From assembly GCA_001769535.1 (NCBI GenBank), contig MEOH01000016.1, forward strand, positions 182,765 to 246,764: a stretch of 64,000 bases of DNA. The letters are read 5' to 3'. The notes under the pieces are model-generated. The model had not been told where the DNA came from. It did not search any database and worked only from the letters and a program-made list of their open reading frames with translations. Both the position numbers and the translations under genes were made by a program. This stretch comes from Bacteroidetes bacterium GWF2_38_335 (GTDB lineage: Bacteria > Bacteroidota > Bacteroidia > Bacteroidales > GWF2-38-335). Of the stretch, positions 17,443-27,272 are shown one piece after another (positions within the stretch are counted from its first letter, which is position 1; every line of letters starts with the position of its first letter).

Positions 17443-17507
17443 TGTGAAACTTGCAAGTATTAGGTTTTGTTTTGTAACACATTCCTTTTTAATGCGATGC
17501 ACCTTTG
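17443..17507 (+). promoter_or_regulatory. Shared direct-repeat operator and promoter, site 6 (giant DUF3494 adhesin)
   Basis: A starts at 17443 (TGTGAAACTTGCAAGT) with core TGCAA at 17452. The B core TGTAA is at 17473 (21 bp) and continues CACATT. The -7 sequence CACCTTTG has its TTTG at 17504 (31 bp). The leader then begins TATC followed by GTGAAAATTCATTCGC, a hairpin-like start also seen at sites 8 and 10. Confidence 0.76.
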
Positions 17508-17543
17508 TATCGTGAAAATTCATTCGCAAAAAAACATCTTAAA

Positions 17544-20500
17544 ATGAAAACGCAAATTCGTAATCTATTAATTGCGGTAATCTTTTTTTTACTGCCAAAT
17601 ATGAACTTTGCACAGACACCCAATTTGGGTACTGCTGCCGATTTCGTATTATTTACTACTGTAGGTGCTGTTACCAATACCGGTACTTCTCATCTCACCG
17701 GAAATGTGGGCACAAACAGCGCCTCAAGCACCGGTTTCGGGAACGTCAACGGTGTGATGCATGACGGGGATGGAGCAAGCGCATTATGCGCTGCCGATTT
17801 ACTTACTGCCTACGGCACACTTGATGCAGCAATCCCGATTTTTTTTCCTGCTCCTTTGCTTGGCAACGGACAGATTCTTGTTCCGGGTGTCTACAGCATC
17901 CCTGCTCCGGCTACCTTAAATCTCGATTTGACTTTTGATGCCCAGGGCGACCCTTCTGCTGTATTTATTGTACAAATAGAAGGCACCTTTTCTACTGCTG
18001 CCGGCTCATCAATAAAACTAATAAACGGAGCATTGGCTTGCAATGTATTCTGGAAGGTCGAAGGATTAGTCGATATGACCGCAGGTACCATCATGAGAGG
18101 CACCATTATTGCCAATAACGCGGCAATTAACATGAATTCGGGTACTATTCTCGAAGGACGCGCATTATCAACCAATGGAGCCATAACACTTAACGGCACT
18201 CTTGCCTATACTCCGGTTGGCTGCGGCAGTCCAGCCCTAACAGGCCCCATGGCCCCAACTCTTTCAGCAACTGAATGTTTTACCATATTTTCATCCGACG
18301 GTGCGGTTACAAATACCGGAATTACATATGTTACCGGTGATGTTGGAACCAACAATGGTTTAACAACCGGATACAATCCTTTATTTGTTACCGGAGCCAT
18401 CCATCCAATACCTGATGGTTCAACAGTAGCAGCAGCCGCTGAATTGCTTACCATATATAATTATCTGAATACCTTGCCTTATGATATTGAATTACTTTAT
18501 CCTGCACAATTTGGAAACAGTCTGGTTTTAACTCCCCATACATATTTAATGAACGGAGCAGTAACTTTTACCGACACAGTGTATCTCGACGCCATGGGTG
18601 ATCCTGATGCTGTGTTTATTATTAAAGTTTATGGTGCTTTTTCAACAAGTACTTATTCAAAAGTTAAACTGATTAACGGAACTGTTGTGGAAAATGTTTA
18701 CTGGATGATCAATGGTGCCGTAACCTTAAACAATTACTCTGAATTTGAAGGAACAATTGTTTGCGCAAATGGAGCAATGGATTTACTCACCGGAGCACTT
18801 ATCCACGGCAGGGCAATGACAACAGTAGGTGTTTTAACTACCGATGCCATTACTGCAATTATGCCGCTCGGATGTCCTTCGGTTTCCGAACCTATTGTTA
18901 TAACTGAGCCGGTTGATCAAACAGCCTGTTTAGGTGGTTCTGTTTCCTTTACGGTTACCGCAACTGGTACTGCTCTAACCTATCAGTGGAGAAAGGGATC
19001 TGTTGATTTGATTGATGGAGGAAATATTTCAGGTGCAAACACCGCAACTCTTACAATTAATCCTGTCGCTCTTTCAGATGCGGCAATTGACTATAATGTT
19101 ATTGTTTCAGGGACTTATATGCCAAGCGATACTTCAGTAAATGTTGCTTTAATAATTGAAAGCGGCCCGGTTATTACTACACAACCAACCGATCAGACTG
19201 CCTGCGTTGGAAGTTCAGCAAGTTTTTCGGTAACAGCAACCGGTGGTAGTCTAACCTATCAGTGGAGAAGAGGAATAATTGATTTGGTTGACGGACTTTC
19301 CATTTCGGGAGCCACAACAGATGTTCTTACCATTGATCCGGTAAGTGCATTGGATTTTGCCTTAGATTATAATGTGGTTATTACAGGTGCATGCGCTCCT
19401 GACGCCATTTCAATAAATGTATCGTTATCGGGAGGAACTGGTCCGGTTATTACAACCGAACCTGTCGATCAGATTGCTTGTGTTGGCGATATTGTCAGTT
19501 TTTCAGTAATTGCAACAGGAACGGGACTCACTTACCAGTGGAGAAAAGGAACTGTTGACTTAATTGACGGTGGTTCGATTTCAGGTGCAATGACAGACAT
19601 ACTGACGATAAACCCGGTTAGTTTGCTTGATGTTGCCACAGACTATAATGTGGTTATTACAGGAGATTGCCCTCCCAACGATACTTCAATAAATGTTTCA
19701 TTATCAGTCGATACAGGTCCGGTTATTACCACGCAACCTGTTGATCAGAGTGTTTGCATTGGAGATTCTGCAATTTTCACTGTCGTTGCAACTGGTCCGG
19801 GACTTACATATCAGTGGAGAAAAGGATTGACCGACTTAATAAACGGAGCTTCTGTTTCGGGTGTCACAACTGATACCCTGATTATTTATCCTGTTAGCGC
19901 ACTTGATGTTGCTACAGATTACAATGTGGTTATTACAGGTTCATGTTTACCCGATGCTGTTTCAATAAATGTATCCTTAGAAGTAAGTGCCGAAACTGTA
20001 ATCACTACAGCACCTGTAAATCAAATAATTTGCGAGGGCGATTCAGTCAGCTTTTTTGTAGTTGCAACCGGATCAAACCTTACTTATCAGTGGAGAAAAG
20101 GAATTGTAAACTTAGTTGATGGCGGTAATATTTCAGGCGCCACTTCTGATACGCTTACCATCAATCCTGCAACTTTAGCAGATATGGCAACCAACTATAA
20201 TGTAGTAATTTCAGGCGGATGTTCAACTGTTAACACACTGGACACTGATCTGAATTCAGCCGGCGGCTTCGGAATTCTTGCCGGCACAGCAATCACCAGT
20301 ACAGGTTTTAGCGAGATCCATGATATGGATGTAGGATTAAGTCCTGGTGTTCGTAGTTCTATTACCGGATTTCCTCCAGCCATAGTAGTAAACGGAGCTA
20401 TTTATGCTTCTGATGACGTAGCTCCTCCGGGAGTAGCTGCCATGCTTATTCAGGCAAAACAGGACCTTACAGACGCATATCTTTTTGCAGAAGGTGCAAC

Positions 20501-22595
20501 AGCACCCGCACCTGTAACAGTTGCAGGCGACCAGGGTGGTCTCACACTTGCCCCAGGTATTTACAAATCAACATCTACACTTTTAATACAATCAGGCGAC
20601 CTCACTCTTGATGCTCAGGGTGACTCGAATGCAGTATGGATTTTCCAGATAGCATCTGATTTTACAAGCATCGGTGGCGCCGGCGGTAGTGTTATACTTA
20701 CCGGAGGTGCACTTGCCAAAAATGTTTACTGGCAGGTGGGAAGCTCAGCAACAATCGGTAACGGAACCGCATTTAAAGGAACAATCATGGCTTTAACATC
20801 CATAACAATGAATACAGGTTCATCCATAGATGGCAGATTACTTGCCAGAAACGGAGCCGTTGTATTATCCGGAACAAACATCATTAATCAACCTTCAGAT
20901 TCCGCAGTCAATAATATCAGCATCACAACAGTAAATGTTTCCCTAACCGTTAATACGGCTACGGTAATAACTACAGAACCCGTGAATCAAATTGCCTGTG
21001 CAGGTGATCCGGTCAGTTTTTCAGTTATTGCAACAGGAACAGGTCTCGCTTATCAGTGGTATAATGGTATTACTGCTTTAATTGACGGAATTAACATTTC
21101 AGGAGCAAACACTTCGGTGTTGACAATTGATCCTGTAAGTTTAACAGATGCTTCACTAAACTACCATGTCATTGTTTCGGGCGATTGCCTACCCGAAGAT
21201 ACTTCAATATATGTTTCACTGACAGTAAATACAGGTACAATAATTACAACCGAACCTGTTGATCAGACAGTTTGCGAAGGCAATCCGGCAAGTTTTTCGG
21301 TGATTGCATCAGGAACAGGTCTTAACTATCAGTGGTACATCGGAACAACTGCAGTAATTGACGGAATAAATATTTCAGGAGCAAACACTTCGGTGTTGAC
21401 TATAGATCCTGTAAATTTAACAGATGCTGCAATGAACTATAATGTAATTGTTTCGGGCGATTGTTTATCCGAAGACACATCAATCAATGTTTCACTCATA
21501 GTAAATTCAGGAACAATAATTACAACTGAACCTGTTGATCAGACAGTTTGCGAAGGTAATTCGGTCAGTTTCTCTGTGATTGCATCAGGAACAGGACTCA
21601 CTTATCAGTGGTATAATGGGATTGTCGCTTTAATTGACGGAGTAAATATTTCAGGAGTAACTACTTCTGTACTTACCATTGACCCGGTAACCATTTCTGA
21701 CACCTCATCATTTTACAATGTCATTGTTTCAGGCGATTGTTTACCCGAAGATACTTCAATCTATGTATCTCTGATGATTGACACTGCAACAGTCATAACA
21801 ACTGAACCTGTTGATTTAACAGCTTGTGAAGGAAGTTCAGTTATCTTTTCGGTTAATGCAAGCGGAACAGGACTTACCTATCAGTGGTATAATGGAACAA
21901 CTGCATTGGTCGACGGTATAAATATCTCAGGAGCTGCAACACAGATGCTTCAGATCAATCCTGTTGCCCTGGCAAATGCCTCAACTAATTACAACGTGAT
22001 TGTAACTGGTGATTGTTTCCCGGGTGATTCTTCTGTTTATGTTTCACTTATTGTAAATCCCTTACCTGTTGCAATTGCAACAAGCAATTCACCGGTTTGT
22101 ACAGGAAGTTCGATAATTCTGACAGCCGAAACAGTTACGGGAGCAACCTATCAGTGGACAAACACAACAGGATACTTATCATCTGACCAAAATCCTGAGA
22201 TTACCGCTGCTTCTGAATCTGATCAGGGTATCTATACTTTGATTGTTTCTTTAGATGGTTGTGTTTCTTCACCTTCATCAACCAATGTTGTGGTGGATAA
22301 TTGTATTGGCGAAGAGTTTTTCATCCCCGAAGGATTTTCTCCGAATGGTGATGGTATAAACGATTTGTTTGTTATCAGAGGAATTGACAGATTTCCCAAC
22401 AACACATTTACCATCTTTAATCGCTGGGGAAATGAAGTATATGAAGCCAGTCCTTATACAAACACATGGGATGGTTCATGCTTAAGTGATATTAGCATTG
22501 GAAATGGCAATTTACCTGTAGGCACTTACTTCTATGTGCTTGATTTAGGTGATGGATCTGATGTTTACAAAGGAACTATTTATTTGAATAGGTAG
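17544..22595 (+). CDS. Giant T9SS-exported protein: three DUF3494 domains and Ig-like repeats
   Basis: 1683 aa from ATG 17544; the frame back to 17505 covers the promoter. A signal peptide ends near NFAQ. Two DUF3494 (ice-binding-like) domains follow, at about 25-225 and 235-445. Then come nine ~91-residue Ig-like repeats (signature TEPVDQ...C...YQWR/YQWY), starting near residues 450 and 1139. A third DUF3494 domain (about 895-1122) sits inside the fifth repeat. A divergent repeat (from ~1506) and a gliding-type B sorting domain (from ~1589: GFSPNGDGINDLF) end the protein. DUF3494 proteins bind ice or serve as adhesins; with Ig repeats and export by T9SS this is most likely a surface adhesin. 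PorP/SprF and OmpA genes follow. Confidence 0.92.
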   Translation: MKTQIRNLLIAVIFFLLPNMNFAQTPNLGTAADFVLFTTVGAVTNTGTSHLTGNVGTNSASSTGFGNVNGVMHDGDGASALCAADLLTAYGTLDAAIPIFFPAPLLGNGQILVPGVYSIPAPATLNLDLTFDAQGDPSAVFIVQIEGTFSTAAGSSIKLINGALACNVFWKVEGLVDMTAGTIMRGTIIANNAAINMNSGTILEGRALSTNGAITLNGTLAYTPVGCGSPALTGPMAPTLSATECFTIFSSDGAVTNTGITYVTGDVGTNNGLTTGYNPLFVTGAIHPIPDGSTVAAAAELLTIYNYLNTLPYDIELLYPAQFGNSLVLTPHTYLMNGAVTFTDTVYLDAMGDPDAVFIIKVYGAFSTSTYSKVKLINGTVVENVYWMINGAVTLNNYSEFEGTIVCANGAMDLLTGALIHGRAMTTVGVLTTDAITAIMPLGCPSVSEPIVITEPVDQTACLGGSVSFTVTATGTALTYQWRKGSVDLIDGGNISGANTATLTINPVALSDAAIDYNVIVSGTYMPSDTSVNVALIIESGPVITTQPTDQTACVGSSASFSVTATGGSLTYQWRRGIIDLVDGLSISGATTDVLTIDPVSALDFALDYNVVITGACAPDAISINVSLSGGTGPVITTEPVDQIACVGDIVSFSVIATGTGLTYQWRKGTVDLIDGGSISGAMTDILTINPVSLLDVATDYNVVITGDCPPNDTSINVSLSVDTGPVITTQPVDQSVCIGDSAIFTVVATGPGLTYQWRKGLTDLINGASVSGVTTDTLIIYPVSALDVATDYNVVITGSCLPDAVSINVSLEVSAETVITTAPVNQIICEGDSVSFFVVATGSNLTYQWRKGIVNLVDGGNISGATSDTLTINPATLADMATNYNVVISGGCSTVNTLDTDLNSAGGFGILAGTAITSTGFSEIHDMDVGLSPGVRSSITGFPPAIVVNGAIYASDDVAPPGVAAMLIQAKQDLTDAYLFAEGATAPAPVTVAGDQGGLTLAPGIYKSTSTLLIQSGDLTLDAQGDSNAVWIFQIASDFTSIGGAGGSVILTGGALAKNVYWQVGSSATIGNGTAFKGTIMALTSITMNTGSSIDGRLLARNGAVVLSGTNIINQPSDSAVNNISITTVNVSLTVNTATVITTEPVNQIACAGDPVSFSVIATGTGLAYQWYNGITALIDGINISGANTSVLTIDPVSLTDASLNYHVIVSGDCLPEDTSIYVSLTVNTGTIITTEPVDQTVCEGNPASFSVIASGTGLNYQWYIGTTAVIDGINISGANTSVLTIDPVNLTDAAMNYNVIVSGDCLSEDTSINVSLIVNSGTIITTEPVDQTVCEGNSVSFSVIASGTGLTYQWYNGIVALIDGVNISGVTTSVLTIDPVTISDTSSFYNVIVSGDCLPEDTSIYVSLMIDTATVITTEPVDLTACEGSSVIFSVNASGTGLTYQWYNGTTALVDGINISGAATQMLQINPVALANASTNYNVIVTGDCFPGDSSVYVSLIVNPLPVAIATSNSPVCTGSSIILTAETVTGATYQWTNTTGYLSSDQNPEITAASESDQGIYTLIVSLDGCVSSPSSTNVVVDNCIGEEFFIPEGFSPNGDGINDLFVIRGIDRFPNNTFTIFNRWGNEVYEASPYTNTWDGSCLSDISIGNGNLPVGTYFYVLDLGDGSDVYKGTIYLNR

Positions 22596-22666
22596 AAGGA
22601 TAGTATCTAGTATCAAGTATCAAGAAATAAGAAATAAGTAATAAGAAACGAGAAAAATATAATCTA

Positions 22667-23608
22667 ATGAAAACACTAAATAAAATAGCATTGGTTGTAG
22701 CCTTAGGCTTGGGAAGTATAGCTGTCAATGCTCAGCAAGCTCCTATGTACACACATTATATGTACAACACACTGGTGGTAAACCCTGCTTATGCCGGCAG
22801 CAGGGATGCCCTGACTGTTACAGCACTTCACCGGTCACAATGGATCGGATTCGACGGAGCACCTCTTACCCAGACACTGACCATTCACTCACCAGTAAAA
22901 AATGAACATATTGGCTTAGGATTATCAGTAATGAATGATGTAATTGGTCCGGTAAAAAGCACCTCTATATTTGCAGATTTTTCTTACAGAGTAAAATTAA
23001 CTGAAAAATCAAAATTAGCATTTGGCCTGAGTGCCGGTGCTAATATTTTTCAGGCAAATTTAAGTTCCCTGGAAATAAATGAAATAAGCGACCCGGTATT
23101 TTTGAATGACATTAAAAATCAAACAACACCAAATTTTGGTTTTGGTGTTTACTATTCAAGAGATCGTTTTTACGCAGGTTTATCTGCTCCAAATCTCATG
23201 CAGAATTCATTTTCAGAGATTGATGGAGAAAACGGAGAAGTGCTGATCGGAAAAGAGCAAAGGCATTATTTTGCAATTGCCGGAGCTCTCATAAAACTAT
23301 CTCAAAACCTGGAATTAAAACCAACAACCCTAATCAAGGTAACCCCTGCAGCTCCGATTCAGGCAGATTTAACAGCTTCTTTTATTATCATGAAAAAGTT
23401 TTTAATTGGTGCCATGATGAGAACCGGCGATGCTGTTGGCGGATTGGTCGGCTTTGATATTTCAGAACAGTTTCACCTTGGTTATTCATATGACTGGTCA
23501 TACGGACTAAAAACATCAAAGTATAATCAGGGAAGCCATGAGATTGTTTTAAGGTATGACTTTATTTATACCAGTAAAAAACAGATTCATTCACCACGAA
23601 ATTTTTAA
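22667..23608 (+). CDS. PorP/SprF-family T9SS outer-membrane protein
   Basis: 313 aa. The signal peptide ends near VNAQ, followed by the family start MYTHYMYNTLVVNPAYAGSR and HRSQWIGFDGAP. It is a beta-barrel of the PorP/SprF family. Members next to type B sorting-domain proteins are needed for export or surface anchoring of that protein (as SprF is for SprB). The gene is 71 bp after the giant DUF3494 protein, which carries such a domain, and 23 bp before the OmpA gene. Confidence 0.93.
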   Translation: MKTLNKIALVVALGLGSIAVNAQQAPMYTHYMYNTLVVNPAYAGSRDALTVTALHRSQWIGFDGAPLTQTLTIHSPVKNEHIGLGLSVMNDVIGPVKSTSIFADFSYRVKLTEKSKLAFGLSAGANIFQANLSSLEINEISDPVFLNDIKNQTTPNFGFGVYYSRDRFYAGLSAPNLMQNSFSEIDGENGEVLIGKEQRHYFAIAGALIKLSQNLELKPTTLIKVTPAAPIQADLTASFIIMKKFLIGAMMRTGDAVGGLVGFDISEQFHLGYSYDWSYGLKTSKYNQGSHEIVLRYDFIYTSKKQIHSPRNF

Positions 23609-23631
23609 TCAAACATCAAAAAAATAACAAA

Positions 23632-25602
23632 ATGAAAAATATTAATATTCTGATTATCGCATTTCTAAGTATTTGCGTCAGTGTTACTGCCCAGAAAAAA
23701 TCAGGAAAAGAGTTAAGAGGAGATAAATACATTTTTAACTACTCTTACCAAAAAGCCATTGATTCTTATAACCGGGCGAAAGACCTAACCATTGAAGGCC
23801 AGTGCAAATTAGCCGAAAGTTATTACAACACAGGCCAAAATATTAAGGCAGAAGAAGTTTATGCCGAATTAACTAAAGTAGAGGCCGGACTGTCTCCTGA
23901 AATATATTACAATTATGCCATGGTTTTGAAATCAAACGGAAAATACGATTTATCTGAACTTTGGATGGAAAAATTCGTCTATTTTATGCCTGAAGATTTA
24001 CGCGCTATCAGCTACAGAAAAAACCTGAAAGAATTGGTCTACATGCAAACAGATGAAGGAAAATACAATATTGAAAATATGACCGTCAATACCGGTGCTG
24101 AAGATTTTGGCCCATGCTATTATAAAAACGGAATTGTGTTTTCGTCAAATAATTCAGGCCCTAAAATGATTGTCAGAAAATATTCCTGGACAGGAAACCC
24201 TTTTTGGGATTTGTATTTCTCGGAAATAGAAAACGGTCAGATGAAAAAACCCGAAAAATTCGACAAAATCTTTAACGGCAGAATGCATGATGGTCCGGCC
24301 AGTTTCAGTAATGACGGCAATCATATCGCATTTACAAGGAACAATTATAAAGATAAAACCAAAGACCGGGTGGTTGAGTTGCAAATATTTTTCAGCGATA
24401 ATGAAAACGGAAAATGGTCAAAACCTGTGCCTTTTAAATATAACAGCGAAGAATACTCGGTAGGTCAGCCTTGCTTGACTTCTGATGGAAAAACAATGTA
24501 CTTTACCAGTGACATTTCAGGCGGTTGTGGCGGCTCAGATATTTACAAAGTCACAAAAGATGAAACCGGCGAATGGGGAAGCATCCGCAATATGGGAAAA
24601 GAAATCAACACCGAAGGCAATGAAATGTTTCCGTTTTTTGAGGAACAGAAAGGTGTTTTGTACTTTTCTTCTGACGGACTTTTTGGACTTGGAGGAATGG
24701 ATATTTTCATGTGTCCGTTAAGTGGCACAGAAACAGGAAAAGTCACTAATGCCGGATTTCCTTTGAACACCAGGTATAATGATTATTCTATTATTGTGAA
24801 TGGCAAAACAGGGTATTTTGCTTCTGACAGACCCGGAGGAAGTGGACTTGATGATATTTATTCGGTTGGCTTTTTAAAAGAACTCGAAATTGGCAATAAG
24901 ATTGAGGGAATAGCAATGGAAAGCAATGGAAACCCTGTTCCAAATACATTTGTAACCATCTATGATGAATTCAATAATGAAATCGAATCATTTACAACAC
25001 TTGAAAACGGCGCATTCAGTTTTATTGCAGATCCTGAAAAAAATTACAAACTGACAGGCGAAAAAGAAAACTATGCTGATGGAGAAATTTATGCAAATAC
25101 TTTTGGAAGCGAATATATTGTATCAGCAAACATCATTCTTGTTAAAAATGAAGAAATTGTTCCTGTATTGGTTGAAGAAGTCAAACCAGAAGAAACAAAA
25201 AATACAACTACTGTAATCAATACCGAAAGGATTTTTGATTTGGATAATAATACTATCTATTTTGATTACGGGAAATACAACATCAGGGAAGATGCTGTAA
25301 TAAAACTGGACAAGGTTGTTGCCATAATGAATGAATATCCTGAGATGATAGTTGAATTAAGTTCCTATACCGATTGTCGTGCCGACAACGAATTTAATCA
25401 AAAGTTATCAGACCAAAGAGCCAAAGCAACAATTGATTATGTACGAAAAAGAATTACCAATCCTGAAAGAGTAACCGGAAAAGGATACGGCGAAACAAAC
25501 CTCGTAAACGGATGTTATGGTGAAAAAGATATCGTTTCGGATTGCACTGAAGATGAACACCAAAAAAACAGGCGAACCGAGTTCAATGTAGTCATACATT
25601 AA
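23632..25602 (+). CDS. OmpA-family protein with TPR, PD40 repeats and carboxypeptidase-like domain
   Basis: 656 aa. A signal peptide ends near VTAQ. TPR-like helices run to about residue 125. WD40-like PD40 repeats follow, to about 415 (IAFTRNN, MYFTSDISGG, GYFASDRPGG). A carboxypeptidase-regulatory-like domain comes next (VPNTFVTIYDE), and the C-terminal OmpA peptidoglycan-binding domain spans ~540-655 (IYFDYGKYNI, SYTDCRADNEFN, KNRRTEF). This layout is the standard partner of PorP/SprF. It probably ties the surface complex to peptidoglycan. A strong terminator follows. Confidence 0.93.
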   Translation: MKNINILIIAFLSICVSVTAQKKSGKELRGDKYIFNYSYQKAIDSYNRAKDLTIEGQCKLAESYYNTGQNIKAEEVYAELTKVEAGLSPEIYYNYAMVLKSNGKYDLSELWMEKFVYFMPEDLRAISYRKNLKELVYMQTDEGKYNIENMTVNTGAEDFGPCYYKNGIVFSSNNSGPKMIVRKYSWTGNPFWDLYFSEIENGQMKKPEKFDKIFNGRMHDGPASFSNDGNHIAFTRNNYKDKTKDRVVELQIFFSDNENGKWSKPVPFKYNSEEYSVGQPCLTSDGKTMYFTSDISGGCGGSDIYKVTKDETGEWGSIRNMGKEINTEGNEMFPFFEEQKGVLYFSSDGLFGLGGMDIFMCPLSGTETGKVTNAGFPLNTRYNDYSIIVNGKTGYFASDRPGGSGLDDIYSVGFLKELEIGNKIEGIAMESNGNPVPNTFVTIYDEFNNEIESFTTLENGAFSFIADPEKNYKLTGEKENYADGEIYANTFGSEYIVSANIILVKNEEIVPVLVEEVKPEETKNTTTVINTERIFDLDNNTIYFDYGKYNIREDAVIKLDKVVAIMNEYPEMIVELSSYTDCRADNEFNQKLSDQRAKATIDYVRKRITNPERVTGKGYGETNLVNGCYGEKDIVSDCTEDEHQKNRRTEFNVVIH

Positions 25603-25641
25603 ACTTTGACAACCTGAGTTTTCACGTTTTGTTAATTAAAG

Positions 25642-25666
25642 GGCGAATTTATTCGCCTTTTTTTTT
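25642..25666 (+). terminator. Rho-independent terminator after the OmpA gene
   Basis: Stem GGCGAAT (25642-25648) with ATTCGCC (25651-25657) and nine Ts. It ends the adhesin-PorP-OmpA operon. Confidence 0.85.
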
Positions 25667-25739
25667 GTTTTCGGTATTGGATTAATCATTGGGCAACTGA
25701 CCTGAGCTGCCATAATATATGCCCGCCTTGCTTATTAGA

Positions 25740-25803
25740 ATAACTGATGGACTTAATGGACTTTCGACTTAATGGACTTTCAACTTGATGGACTTTCAAC
25801 TAC
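25740..25803. repeat. Short tandem repeat (GGACTTTCAACTTAAT-type units)
   Basis: About four imperfect 15-17-bp units of TGATGGACTTTCAACT lie between the terminator and the next promoter. No gene in 25603-25917. Confidence 0.7.
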
Positions 25804-25817
25804 CGACCAACATCAAG

Positions 25818-25882
25818 TGTGAAAAATACAACTATCCCCTAAAGTTATGTAACACATTATGTTTTTAGTAAGCGCACCTTTG
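25818..25882 (+). promoter_or_regulatory. Shared direct-repeat operator and promoter, site 7
   Basis: A starts at 25818 (TGTGAAAAATACAACT) with core TACAA at 25827. The B core TGTAA is at 25848 (21 bp) in AAAGTTATGTAACACATT. The -7 sequence CACCTTTG has its TTTG at 25879 (31 bp). The small gene starts at 25919. Confidence 0.75.
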
Positions 25883-25918
25883 TCATAAATAAAATTACTT
25901 AAACAAACTATAGAAAAA

Positions 25919-26095
25919 ATGAAAGAAAAAGAAAAGTGCACTGATCAAAAAGTCTCTTTGATTCAAGAAGTTGACGAGTCCTTTGACAGCACAATGTCGC
26001 ATGAAGAAAGGAAAAAGTATCTGATGGTGGGAAATGTACCGGTGAAAATCGGAAGTACAATAGAGGAACTTCATGAAATAATTGCAGCTCTTTAA
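25919..26095 (+). CDS. 58-residue acidic/basic small protein
   Basis: Frame from ATG 25919 to TAA at 26093-26095, 58 aa, hydrophilic, with one Cys near the start and a C-terminal helix (STIEELHEIIAAL). It starts 37 bp after the -7 element of site 7 with no other gene between, which supports it as real. It is followed 51 bp later by an outer-membrane protein gene. No family recognised. Confidence 0.62.
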   Translation: MKEKEKCTDQKVSLIQEVDESFDSTMSHEERKKYLMVGNVPVKIGSTIEELHEIIAAL

Positions 26096-26146
26096 TATCT
26101 CAAGTATAAAATTAACAAATGATAAAACACATTTAAAAAAAACAAA

Positions 26147-26785
26147 ATGAAAAAAATACTTTTAGCGATTTTAGTTGTTACGTTCATGACTAATTTCAGT
26201 TTTGCCCAGGAAGAAAAAACAGAAAACCGGGACAAACCACAATTTGGATTTAAATTAGGCACCAACTTCTCTAATGTATATGATACAGAAGGCGAACAGT
26301 TTAATACCGACCCGAAATTCGGCCTGGTATTCGGAGCATTCATGTCAATTCCCTTTGGCGATTTAATTGGCGTTCAACCTGAGGTTTTATATTCTCAGAA
26401 AGGGTTCAAAGCAACAGGAATTATTTTGGGTGAGCCTTATGAATTTATCCTCACAACAACTTATATTGACATTCCTTTATTGTTTGCTGTTAAGCCGGCT
26501 GAAGTTATTACTATTGTTGCCGGACCACAATTTTCCTACTTAATTAAAGAAAGATATTCTTTTACAATTGCATCATCAAGTATTGAGCAAGAACAGGAAT
26601 TTGAAAATGACAATCTTCGTAAAAATATGTTGTGCTTTACCGGCGGATTGACAATTAATTTAGACAAGATTGTTATCGGAACAAGAGCCGGATGGGATAT
26701 ACAAAAAAATACAGGTGATGGAACTTCTACCACTCCACGTTACAAAAATGTATGGTACCAGGCTACAATAGGTTACAGATTTTAA
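26147..26785 (+). CDS. Outer-membrane beta-barrel protein, PorT-like
   Basis: 212 aa. The signal peptide ends near FSFAQ. It has the pattern of a small eight-strand barrel: FGFKLGTNFSNVY, GLVFGAFMSIPF, QPEVLYSQKGFK, YIDIPLLF, and a final YQATIGYRF ending in Phe, the usual barrel-assembly signal. It matches the outer-membrane beta-barrel (PorT-type) family, widespread in Bacteroidota and mostly of unknown role. It is likely cotranscribed with the 58-residue gene from site 7. Confidence 0.88.
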   Translation: MKKILLAILVVTFMTNFSFAQEEKTENRDKPQFGFKLGTNFSNVYDTEGEQFNTDPKFGLVFGAFMSIPFGDLIGVQPEVLYSQKGFKATGIILGEPYEFILTTTYIDIPLLFAVKPAEVITIVAGPQFSYLIKERYSFTIASSSIEQEQEFENDNLRKNMLCFTGGLTINLDKIVIGTRAGWDIQKNTGDGTSTTPRYKNVWYQATIGYRF

Positions 26786-26907
26786 TGCTATGAATACTAT
26801 TGAATTCCACTCTTCAAACCTGGTAATTTAATATATTGGCTAAATAAATCCTGCACTGGTCATAACCGATTGCGTTGAATAAAAAATAAAGTTAATGAGT
26901 AGGTTTT

Positions 26908-26944
26908 AAATGAGGTGTTCTTGATTGAACATCTCATTTTTTCA
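26908..26944 (+). terminator. Rho-independent terminator after the PorT-like gene
   Basis: ATGAGGTGTTC (26910-26920) pairs with GAACATCTCAT with one G-T wobble, loop TTGATT, then a T-run. Confidence 0.78.
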
Positions 26945-26972
26945 ATTACAGGAATTGAGCCAGGACAAGGAA

Positions 26973-27037
26973 TGTGAATCATACAAGTTATTGGTAAAGT
27001 TATGTAACACTTTCTCCTTATAATTGAATCAACTTTG
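26973..27037 (+). promoter_or_regulatory. Shared direct-repeat operator and promoter, site 8 (csbD)
   Basis: A starts at 26973 (TGTGAATCATACAAGT) with core TACAA at 26982. The B core TGTAA is at 27003 (21 bp) in AAAGTTATGTAACAC. The -7 sequence CAACTTTG has its TTTG at 27034 (31 bp). The leader starts CTAA and then GTGAAAATTAATTCAC, a hairpin. Confidence 0.78.
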
Positions 27038-27074
27038 CTAAGTGAAAATTAATTCACAATTAATAAATAAAGAA

Positions 27075-27260
27075 ATGAATACTACAGAATTAAAAGGAAC
27101 CTGGAATGAGCAGAAAGGCAAACTTAAACAAAAATTTGCAACCTTAACCGATAATGATCTGATGTTTGTTGAAGGCAAAAAAGAAGAAATGCTCGGCCGT
27201 CTTCAAAAAAAACTTGGTAAAACTAAAGATGAGTTGCATAAAATCATCTCTGAACTATAA
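27075..27260 (+). CDS. CsbD-family stress protein
   Basis: 61 aa, the classic CsbD shape: MNTTELKGTWNEQKGKLKQKF, then LTDNDLMFVEGKKEEML and a C-terminal LGKTKDELHKII. CsbD is a general-stress protein (sigma-B controlled in Bacillus) of unknown mechanism. The frame can be opened at GTG 27042, but that lies only a few bases after the -7 element, so ATG 27075 is right. A lipoprotein gene follows 12 bp later. A divergent paralogue is at 8129. Confidence 0.92.
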   Translation: MNTTELKGTWNEQKGKLKQKFATLTDNDLMFVEGKKEEMLGRLQKKLGKTKDELHKIISEL

Positions 27261-27272
27261 ACAAAAGGAATA

